Part shown: positions 1-8,065 of the stretch, one piece after another
How the letters are laid out: each line of letters opens with the position of its first letter
How positions within the stretch are numbered: position 1 is the first letter of the stretch
Notes under the pieces: model-generated
Databases searched by the model: none
Told to the model about the DNA's origin: nothing
Seen by the model: only the letters and a program-made list of their open reading frames with translations
Position numbers and translations under genes: made by a program
Source of the DNA: Ochromonadaceae sp. CCMP2298
Taxonomy: Eukaryota; Sar; Synurophyceae; Ochromonadales; Ochromonadaceae
Direction: 5' to 3'
NCBI GenBank assembly: GCA_026770595.1
Contig: MU634143.1
Coordinates: 1 to 15,184, forward strand
Length of the DNA stretch: 15,184 bases

Positions 1-3000
1 CAGCACCTGCTCGTCGTAGGGAAGCACGCGCGCGCCCAGCACGAAGGCCATTCTGTGCAGGAAGATGAGCACCTTCCCACGCAGCAGCTGGTGCCGAGGC
101 AGGGTGCAGGCCACCGTGGCCACCGCACCCGCCGCCGCCTCGAATATGGGCATGGCTGCGGGCTGGCTCTTGGCAGTGAGGCCCTTGCTGAGCCCCGCCA
201 GACAGCTGATGCGCTGCGCACAAAAGGCGCACAGCTCTTCTGCCCACTGCGGCTGCTCCTGCAGCAGACACAGGGCTCTGTGCATCTGCGCCAGCTGCAT
301 CTCCACGATCTTCTGCAGCTTGTGCACGGCGGCGGCGCTGTCGCTCTTGTTCGCCGATGCCACCATGAGGGCAAGCGCCTCGCACAGAGACTGCTCGGAG
401 GCGGCGGGGAGCGGGGAGTGCGAGGCGAATTGTGACTGCAGCTCCACGGTGGCGGTCTCGACCAGTATCGCTGCAGGACAGGCAGGGGAAGAGAGAAGGT
501 TAGTGAGGACAAGGGGGGCAAGTGTGGAGATATGGGCACTAGGGCAAAAGCAACAAGCAGCAGGGTTGTGGCAAGGGACGAGAAGGGTGACTGCCAATGA
601 GCGCGGCGCAACCGACCCGCATTTTACGGATCGGCGCATTCCGCATGGCAGCACCCACGCACTCTGTCCCAAGCAGCACACATTACATGCACGGACGTTC
701 ACTGTATCCACCGTTTGATCGTTGCGTTGTCATTCTTCCGCGCTAGGTCACGCCACGAGGGCGTGAATCGATAGCGGCGGCATCCAAAGAAACGTTCGAT
801 CGGTGGAAGATGCGCTGTGCAGTGGGGGGGGGACACCCACAGACACACACACAAACACACACATGCACCAAGACAACACACAAGTACATCACACAAGTAC
901 CACACGCATCCACACACACCAAATACCCACTTGTTGAACCCCCACACTCACCGGTCAGCTGCGGGTAGACGCTGTCCAGCAGGTTGATGGCTCTGCTCTC
1001 CGGGGCCTCCACCACCTTCAGACAGAAGTAGGCGGCCCTTGAGCGCACGTGTGGACTGCGGCGACTGAGCACGCCAGAGGGGCCCAGCAGGCTCTGCACC
1101 AGCCGCAGCACCGCGCCTGCGTCCAGGTACCGCACGTACCTCAGACTGACCTCGAAGAATGCAAGAGCCACCTGTCCGTGCGAGTGCGCGCCCACGTCCG
1201 TCTCCTGCAGGGCGCGGATCAGGGCGGAGAACTGCGCCACGATGTCTGCGTGCTCCCCTCCGCCGCCCTTGGCCATCCTCGCGCCGCTGCCTCCTGGGTT
1301 GAGATTGAGGTTGATGTTTCCGCACTCGGAGAAGGCGTGCACCAACCGCAAAGCAGCCTCCAGCGGGGGGAAGGGGGCTGAGGAGTGAGAGAAGGGCACA
1401 AAGGTTAAATACGATACGATATACGATATGCATACTAGTCGTCACACATGCATTGCTTATTGCTTATTGCGCTGGTCGGAGTGTAATTTACTCTCTGCAG
1501 AACGGGTCGAGTGAAGATGGAAGCAAACACACGAGTAGGAGTCCGCAGCAGAGCAGAGTGATCTGTAATCTACCCACAATTCGATCGTTGAGGTCCAGTC
1601 ATGTGTCCCGAGGGACGACTGTCAACGTAACGTGCTATATGTGGGAACCTGGGAACCGCACCCCTACCACAGAGGCAGAGGGCGCCGGGACAGACAGGGG
1701 CAGGGTCTAAATACGCGCACACGCACACACACACAGCGATGGGTGAGGGGGTACTGGTCGTACCTGTGGAGAAGGGCATGGGCTGGCTCTGCATGGCGGC
1801 TGCCAGTAGCTGCAGGCACCTGTCGGGGCGCACTCGGCAGCAGTTCACGAACAGCTTGCGCACCTCTGCACGTGTCTGCAGGAAGGGGGGCAGTACGGGG
1901 CGATTAGGCATGATGCAGATGGCGACAATGCTTCCGAAGTCAAATGCAGAGCATACAGGACAGTAAGATGATACAGTACGACAGTAGGACAGTAGGATGG
2001 ACAGTACGACAATAAGATGGACACTTCAACAATTAGCGGCAGCCCGTGGGGGTGTATAGGACAGCCATACTCAACAGAAGCGGTTGCACTATGAGTACAA
2101 TCTTTGTAGCGGCTTTTAGTAAGGATTCTCAGTCAAGCCCCAACTAGTGAGTTCATCGACGGAATGCCGGGCTGTAAGGGCTCTTGCGAACCCTCTCGAG
2201 CCTGGCACTCGACATCGCCGGAATCCTGTCGCAATTAAAGCCGCAGTAGCAGTAGCATATATACAGTAGCAGTAGTAGCAGTAGCATATATATAGTAGTA
2301 GCAGCAGTAGCAGTAGCACACGAGACGCTTCAACACACCAATGCAACGAATACGAATAACGAATAACGCATACGATATAAGCACGCCTTCTCCCCTGCCT
2401 CTGTCCCACTTACCTCCACGTCTTCGTTCAGCTCGTCAGGCCCGGCCTCCTCTGCCGCGTCGAAGTCGAAGTCTGCTGGAAACTGGGACTTCCGGTAGAC
2501 CGCAGAGAGCAGCGCGTCCAGGTAGTCCTCCGCCAGAAACACCGCTGACACGCCCCCCGCACCGCCCTCACCGCTGCGCAGCCTCTGCATGTGGTGTAGC
2601 AGGTCCGGTCGCTGCAGCTGCTGCCGAAGCACGGCCACGAGTCTCTGGCAGGCGGGCAGCGCGGCCACGGACACCTTCAGGCGGCGGTGCTCGAAGACTC
2701 TCAGCAGCTGCGGCACCAGCACCTGCAAAAAGGCCACCACCAGGGGCACGGCCTCTACCAGCTCCACTGAGGCGTCCTGGCCCTGGTTGCTCATGCGCAG
2801 CTGCAGGAAGTCCTCGTACTTGCACCAGCAGCCGAACAGCTCCACCACCAGCACGTCCAGCAGCTGCCCCAGCTGCACCAGCTCAGTCTCCGCCTCCTCG
2901 CTGGTCTCGTCGTCGTCCGTAGCAGAACCCGCACCCCCCGCAGTGCCCTCGCTTAATAGAGCATCCACGCGGCTGTCCGAGGTGAGCAAGGGCACCAGTC

Positions 3001-3874
3001 CCACCGTGTTGAGCAGCAGCACCTTGGCCACTGGGTCCATTCCCTTCTTCACCAACTCCCACAGACAGCGACTGCATGCAGCCCGCACCAGGCACACACG
3101 CGTGTCCTCGCTGCTCCCAGTTGATGTGTTGGAGCTGTACTGCTGCCACAGCTGGTAGACAGTGGGCAGCGCCTGCTGGACCACCAGCACTGTGTCCACC
3201 CAGGCCATCAGCTCGGCCAGACTCCGCAGGCAGGACGCGCACAGGTCCGCTCGGTCGGCAGAGATGCAGTGCTGGGCGCTGCGGCAGAGAAACACCACGA
3301 CCTCCTGCACCACCTCTGTGTCGCGCATGGTGTCCTTCACGAGCGTGTTCTGCGCCGCCTCTGCCTTGCTGCGGCCCTCTGAGAACATCACCACCTCCAC
3401 CTCCAGCTCCACCAGCACGCGCGTCACCAGGTCGATGCCCGGGATGCCGAACTTGTAACCCAGCTGCAGCAGCTCTGCGAAAGCAGTCGGCCAGTGCACA
3501 GGGAAATCGCGCTTCACGCACAGAGTGAGCACGGACACGGCATTGTTCAGGAGGAAGACCGGCACGTTTTGTGGCTGCTGCTGCTCGTCCAGCACGCTCG
3601 TGACCCAGTGGAGCATGGCGCCGCGAATCGCACCCCTCGACCCGTCCGCACCAGGACTGTGCAAAGAGTCAGACTCACTCTGCAGCCAATTTCGGACGAG
3701 CGAGAGCCCGAAGAAGCGAGCCGTGTCATCGGTAGCTTCAACGAAGAGCCGGAGACCCACGTTCCAGCGATCCGCGGCGGTGCGAAGTTGGTCGAGAACC
3801 TGAGTCGCGTGCTGCTTTCGCGGGTTCTCTGTGGTTGCGAGCAGAATTAATTCCACTACCCCTCCTACGTCCAT
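1..3874 (-). CDS. XPOT: Exportin-T (tRNA nuclear export receptor), 3' end outside window
   Basis: Karyopherin-beta family receptor that carries mature tRNA out of the nucleus with RanGTP. I rebuilt four exons on the minus strand: 3874-2414, 1875-1764, 1377-952 and 470-1. All introns are GT-AG and phases match (0, 1, 1), giving 823 residues with no stop. The human protein is about 960 residues, so roughly 140 C-terminal residues should lie beyond base 1. The N-terminus aligns by eye with animal exportin-T (ENPRKQHATQVLDQL, then RFFGLSLV). The diagnostic block NTLVKDTMRD is at residues 176-185 and KGMDPVAK at 277-284. Further matches are an acidic stretch before the exon 1/2 junction, VRSRAAYF (635-642) and FLHRM (803-807). 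The ATG at 3872-3874 fits the family N-terminus. An acidic/Ser loop near 305-320 is probably lineage-specific. The gene is divergent from the arginyl-tRNA synthetase gene. Family recognised from remembered conserved blocks, not a search. Confidence 0.93.
471..951 (-). repeat. XPOT intron 3 with TG/CA-rich tract
   Basis: This is the 481-nt intron between XPOT exons 3 and 4. The sense-strand donor GTGAGT is at 951-946 and the acceptor CAG ends at 471. From about 838 to 920 the plus strand is an imperfect CA repeat, so the transcript carries a UG-rich stretch about 30-110 nt after the donor. I see no coding content or structured RNA in the rest. Confidence 0.75.
1378..1763 (-). repeat. XPOT intron 2 with short TG repeat near donor
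   Basis: This is a 386-nt phase-1 intron. The sense donor GTACGA is at 1763-1758 and the acceptor CAG ends at 1378. A (CA)n-like run on the plus strand at about 1713-1735 is (UG)n in the transcript, 28-50 nt after the donor. Open frames in the interior have no recognisable protein content. Confidence 0.75.
1876..2413 (-). repeat. XPOT intron 1 with two tandem-repeat arrays
   Basis: This is a 538-nt phase-0 intron, the longest in the window. The sense donor GTAAGT is at 2413-2408 and the acceptor CTGCAG ends at 1876. Two arrays are visible on the plus strand. At about 1955-2023 there are irregular copies of a GACAGTA(N)GATG unit. At 2243-2317 there is a compound GCAGTA trinucleotide array broken twice by a short AT run (ATATATA-like). 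No gene-like content was seen between them. Confidence 0.75.
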
Positions 3875-4354
3875 ACTCTGTAAATCACGGTGAATGGTTC
3901 ACCCCGCCCAGCAGCCATTTAGCCACGGCACCCCGCCGCCGCTGAAGGACACGGCGAACGTGCCAAGTGATTCATCGCAATACCCGTATGAACGGGCGCT
4001 CAGCTTCTCACAAATGTGACTTGCTGATTGCTCAAGCCGGGAGGGAGTTGATCAGCAGAGGAGATGAGGCGGGCAGGATGGCCACAGCCACAGAGAGGGG
4101 GGAGGAGGGGTGGACGCGAGAAATAGCGATAAAAATTGGCGGCAGTGATCAACTAAATGTGTGCCTATCACGCCTAAATAGTGAAACAAAAAAGCAGTCA
4201 AAATGTTCTCAAAATGCGTGGCTCGCAAGGGAGGGAGAGGCTGGGAGATGGAGGAGATGTGAGCAGAGACGGACCAGAAGCGGTGCAGTTATCTAGTCAA
4301 TCAGACTCCTGTCACTGTGTCCATCATCCGAGCAGTGTCAGACGTGCGAAAGAG
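3875..4354. promoter_or_regulatory. Divergent intergenic region between XPOT and arginyl-tRNA synthetase genes
   Basis: 480 bases separate the two start codons and must hold both 5' UTRs and both promoters unless they are shared. No canonical TATA box stands out. An ATTGG (inverted CCAAT) lies at 4135-4139 beside a short A/T run. The segment nearest the synthetase gene is purine-rich. The reading frame of the synthetase is open upstream of its chosen ATG, with an in-frame ATG at 4214. Promoter function is inferred from gene arrangement only. Confidence 0.5.
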
Positions 4355-7300
4355 ATGAGCGGGAGCGAAGAGGCTGCCGCGCTGACGGCGCAAATCGACG
4401 CGCAGGGCGTGAAGATCCGCGAGCTGAAGGCTGCGAAGGCAGAGGCCGCGGCAGTGAAGGCTGAGGTGGACTTGTTGCTGGCGCTTAAGTCCATGTTCAA
4501 GGAGGTCACGGGAGTGGCCTTTGCGGTGCCCGTGGTGCCCAGCAAGAAGGACAAGGAAGCCCCCCGCCCCCCGGCGGCAGAGACGGACAATGGTGAGAAA
4601 GGAGAGAGGAAGTGGGCGAGAGAGGAGGGAGAGAGGGGTATAGATTAGTGCTCGCTCTATGCGTGTGCGTGTGCGTGTGCGTGTGCGTGTACCGCCCCTA
4701 AGACCCCTGGAAGTGAGGAATTGCCAATTTACTATTTCACGACGGTCTTCATAAATCAGTGCAGTGGCGGGGGAGTAAAATGCTCCCTCGGTGCTGTGGG
4801 TTTGTTGTCAACTATGCATTCAGTAGGCTGATCCTGGGGTCTTTGGGGGGACGAGCACACACATATATAATACAGCTAATAGTATAGTATAGTACATACA
4901 AAACAATACAACATCACCTAACCCTAATCCGAATCCATCCTAACCTCGAAACCGCAGCCGCAGGAACAGAGAAGGGGGGGAAGTTTAAAGACAAGAAGGC
5001 GGAGAAGGGGGCGAAGAAAGACAAGGCCAAGGGCAAGGGCGAGCCCCGGCAGGTGTTCGACAACTCTGACGTGGTAGTGCCCAGTATCGGGACTCTGGAG
5101 TGGACCTCTGCGGGTCTCATCTCGGCCCTGAAGGTCATCTTCGATGCGGCGGTGGCGGCGGCGTTCCCGCAGGCGGTGGGGCTGGGGCTGGAGGGGGGCG
5201 AGAGGGGAGAGGGGAGGGGGCTAGAGCAGAGCGTGATCATCAGGTGCAACAATGCGGCGTTTGGGGACTTCCAGTGCAACAACGCGATGGCGCTCAGCAA
5301 GGTGCTCAAGACAATGGAGGGCTATGAAGGTGAGTGGATGTGGGTGTCCCTGCCCCTGCCTGCTGTGTGTGTGTGTGTGCTCTGTGCGTGGATATGATTA
5401 CAGACAACCAGCTACTCAGAATAGGGGGTTTAGTCGCCCCCGCCAAAGCCGTGTTAGATTCTCTTTACTAGATGGAATGATCCCCGCAGAGCACAGACAT
5501 ATAGTACATTATATACTATCAACCACCCACTACCGCCAATATTGCAGAATCGCCTATCACATACACCGCTAACCTCCCTCCGCTTTCTATTGCTCCCCCC
5601 TCTGCTGCATTTGTTGCTCTCCCCACTACCCCCTACCTCCCCCTCTCGACCCTTAGGCCCCGTTGGTCCCCAAGACGTTGCCGACCGCATAATCTGCGCC
5701 ATCCCGCTAAACCCCCTCCTGGCCTCCGCAACCTCCGCGCCCAACGGCTTCATCAACATCAAGCTCGCCCCCGCCACCCTCACCTCCGCTCTCACCCAAC
5801 TCGTGTCTGTGGGAGTTAGGCCGCCCGGCCTGTCCAAGAGGAGGGTTTTGGTGGACTTCTCCTCCCCCAACATCGCGAAGGAGATGCACGTGGGGCACCT
5901 GCGCTCCACCATCATCGGCGACTCCATCTGCCGCATCCTGGAGTTCTGCCAGTTCGACGTGCTGCGGGTGAACCACGTGGGCGACTGGGGCACTCAGTTC
6001 GGCATGCTGATCACCTACCTCACAGAGGCCTACCCGGACATACTCACCAACCCGCCCAACATCAGCGACCTCACGGTGATCTACAAGGCCTCCAAGAGGA
6101 GGTTCGACGAGGACGAGGGCTTCAAGGAGAGGTCGCGGCTGAACGTGGTCAAGCTGCAGGGGGGGGATGAGGGCTGCAGGCAGATATGGACATTGCTGGT
6201 GAGTGATGTGGATACGGGTTGTGGGGGGGGAAATATCAGTGCATTGTATATAGTGTACCCTGTATGCACACACAAATGTCTCCATTCCTTCTCTAACACA
6301 CGCCCTTTCCCCTCTACCCCCCCTCCCCAGTGCGACATCTCCCGCCTGGAGTTCCAGAAGGTGTACGACAAGCTGGGGGTGAAGGTGACGGAGGTGGGCG
6401 AGTCCTTCTACAACCCCCTCATACCCGCAGCCATCGAGGCCTTGACTAACGCCTCTCTGGCCTATGAGGACCAGGGCATGCTGATCGTGATGCTGCCTCA
6501 CTTCCCCATCCCGCTCATCGTGCGCAAGAGCGACGGGGGCTACGGGTACGACAGCACGGACATGGCGGCGCTGCACTACCGCACGCAGACCCTGCAGAGG
6601 GACTGGCTCATATACGTAACGGACGCAGGCCAGTCCACGCACTTCCACATGTGCTTCGACGCCGCCAGAGAGGTGGGGTGGCTGCAGACCCCCGCCTCCT
6701 CCTCTGCCCCTAGCTCCTCCACACCTGTGCGCTGCGACCACATTGGCTTCGGCGTGGTGTGCGGAGATGACGGCAAGAGGTTCAAGACGCGCTCCTCCGA
6801 GACCGTGCGCCTCATCGACCTGCTGGACGCGGCCAAGGATCGCATGGCGGTCAGCTTGAAGGTGCGGGCAGAGGAGGGAAAGAGCCCGCTGCAGGGGGCG
6901 GAGCTGGAGTCCGCCGCGGCCACCATCGGCTACGGCGCAGTCAAGTACTTCGACCTGAAGCAGAACCCCGTCTCCAACTACATCTTCTCCTACGACCGCA
7001 TGCTGGACACCAAGGGAGACACAGCGGTCTACCTGCTCTTCGCATACGCACGCCTGGTCTCCATCCTGCGCAAGGGGGAGGAGAGGGGCATAGACGTGGC
7101 CGCTCTGGCCAACGCGCCCATCTCCCTAGACGACCCGGCAGAGCGAGCCATGGCCTTCGAGCTGCTGCAGCTGGGCGACATCATCCGCTCCGTGCTGGAG
7201 GACCTGCTGCCCAACCGCCTGTGCGACTACCTGCACAGCCTGGCCACGAAGTTCACCGACTTCGTGACCCGCTGCCACGTGCTCAACGTAGAGGAGCCCC

Positions 7301-7395
7301 TGGTGCACAGCCGGCTGCTGCTGTGTGAGGCTACGAGGAGGGTGATGGCCACCTGCTTCGAGCTGCTGGGCATCGAGACACTGGAGAGGATCTAA
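4355..7395 (+). CDS. RARS1: Arginyl-tRNA synthetase, cytosolic type, with N-terminal WHEP domain
   Basis: Class I synthetase that joins arginine to tRNA-Arg using ATP. Four exons: 4355-4592, 4964-5329, 5657-6198 and 6331-7395, with GT-AG introns and phases 1, 1, 0. The product is 736 residues ending at TAA 7393-7395. Residues about 8-55 form a WHEP domain (QGVKIRELK, then LLALKSMFKEVTG), an RNA/protein-binding helical hairpin. A Lys-rich linker follows (83-106), then the ArgRS N-terminal domain with NGFINIKL (231-238). The HIGH-type motif is HVGH at 279-282 within SPNIAKEMHVGH. The catalytic core has WGTQFGM (312-318), IYVTDAGQSTHF (476-487) and a KMSKS-equivalent loop KRFKTRSSETVRL (531-543). 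The anticodon-binding domain runs from about 595 to the end. Ser/Pro-rich residues 503-514 look like a small insertion. The ATG at 4355 is chosen because the WHEP domain begins just after it. Confidence 0.95.
4593..4963 (+). repeat. ArgRS intron 1 with (GTGTGC)n tract
   Basis: This is a 371-nt phase-1 intron, with donor GTGAGA at 4593 and acceptor CCGCAG ending at 4963. A perfect hexamer-like GTGTGC run spans about 4661-4690, some 70-100 nt after the donor. The 3' half is AT-richer, with a TATAG repeat near 4878-4893 and a single telomere-like CCTAACCCTAA at about 4917-4927. No coding content was seen. Confidence 0.8.
5330..5656 (+). repeat. ArgRS intron 2 with (TG)n tract
   Basis: This is a 327-nt phase-1 intron, with donor GTGAGT at 5330 and acceptor CCTTAG ending at 5656. 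A pure (TG)n run lies at about 5364-5380, roughly 35-50 nt after the donor. The last 80 nt are strongly pyrimidine-rich, as expected for a polypyrimidine tract. Nothing else is recognisable. Confidence 0.8.
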
Positions 7396-7560
7396 ACTTT
7401 AATGTCTTGCTCGATGGAAGGCGAGTCTGTATGTTGTAGGGGTGGTCTGTAGTTCGGATAGTCCTGGTCCGGATAGTGTGTAGGGGAGTGGGGAGTGGGC
7501 CGATCTTATTTGATCTGGGGCATCCGTCCGACAGATCGCATCGCATGTATCTATGGAAAT

Positions 7561-7566
7561 AATAAA
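7561..7566 (+). terminator. Candidate poly(A) signal AATAAA for the ArgRS gene
   Basis: A canonical AATAAA hexamer lies 166 nt after the stop codon, in an AT-rich stretch. Its position is reasonable for 3' end formation. It is judged by motif only. Confidence 0.5.
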
Positions 7567-7627
7567 TAATGAAAATGAAATCGAATACGAATCAGCATGA
7601 GAGATGACAGAGCAGAGCGCCTCTCCT

Positions 7628-7667
7628 TGTCGAGGGGGACCTATAATCCCCTGTTTCTGTCTCGACA
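7628..7667. other. Bulged inverted repeat / stem-loop
   Basis: TGTCGAG at 7628-7634 pairs exactly with CTCGACA at 7661-7667. Directly inside it, GGGGA (7635-7639) pairs with TCCCC (7647-7651) around a 7-nt loop, leaving a 9-nt bulge on the 3' side. That makes 12 base pairs in about 40 nt. It lies about 230 nt past the ArgRS stop and may be a 3' UTR structure. Confidence 0.5.
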
Positions 7668-7783
7668 GGGACCGTAATTCCATCAGCGGCCCACCATTTC
7701 CTCCCAAACCTCGTTGCTGGAGATTTTTTTAAACCCACAGGGTTTCATATCACCAGTTAAGGCGCCTTTCGTATTATGTGGTA

Positions 7784-7835
7784 TATCAGATACCTTCAAC
7801 ATATAAACCCACAAGTATCAGAGACCTTCAACATA
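7784..7835. repeat. Imperfect direct repeat, 20-nt unit
   Basis: The unit TATCAGATACCTTCAACATA at 7784-7803 recurs at 7816-7835 with one mismatch (GAGACC in place of GATACC). The period is 32 bases. It lies in the AT-rich convergent region and its function is unknown. Confidence 0.65.
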
Positions 7836-7929
7836 AAAGACCTCAAAACGTTTAAGACCTTGAGGGGTGGCGCTGTCCATACTTTGCTGTCTACTTGAAG
7901 TTAAAGTGTAGAATTCTAAAATGTTCGTA

Positions 7930-7981
7930 TTCTCAGAAATCAGGAAATAGTTCTTCGCGTTCTCACGAAAGTCAGGAAATA
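7930..7981. repeat. Imperfect direct repeat, 20-22-nt unit
   Basis: The unit TTCTCAGAAATCAGGAAATA at 7930-7949 recurs at 7960-7981 with two single-base insertions. The period of about 30 is close to the 32 of the preceding repeat pair, though the units are unrelated in sequence. Confidence 0.6.
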
Positions 7982-8065
7982 CTCCCTCTGCCCGCTGCTA
8001 GGTGTGGCATACTGGCAGTGGGTGGGTACGAGGGCAGGCGAGAGATGGGCGGATCGGACAGCTGC

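Larger units (their letters stand above)
7396..8065. other. Convergent intergenic region (3' flanks of ArgRS and ZC2HC1 genes)
   Basis: This 670-base region contains both 3' UTRs. It is clearly AT-richer than the exons, especially 7550-7600 and 7720-7960. It holds a poly(A) signal, a bulged stem-loop, two small hairpins (7731-7745 and 7841-7865) and two pairs of short direct repeats. An open frame at 7399-7707 on the minus strand has no recognisable domain and lies in this AT-rich flank, so I do not call it a gene. Confidence 0.7.

Noticed and set aside
65-718. 217-codon plus-strand open frame at the left edge
   Set aside because: It is antisense to XPOT exon 4 and runs on into intron 3. It resembles no family.
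4181-4354. Treating 4181 as the ArgRS start
   Set aside because: That codon is GTG. The first in-frame ATG is 4214, and the WHEP domain starts right after the ATG at 4355, so 4355 is the simplest start.
5707-6741. 344-codon minus-strand open frame across the ArgRS gene
   Set aside because: It is a shadow of the high-GC coding strand. It crosses the ArgRS intron and has no family resemblance, while the plus strand has all ArgRS motifs.
7399-7707. 102-codon minus-strand open frame between the convergent genes
   Set aside because: It overlaps the ArgRS 3' flank, the poly(A) signal and a stem-loop. There is no recognisable protein content.
7784-7981. Regular short direct repeats as a possible CRISPR array
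   Set aside because: There are only two copies of each of two unrelated units, with 10-12-nt gaps, in a clearly eukaryotic intron-bearing context and with no cas genes.
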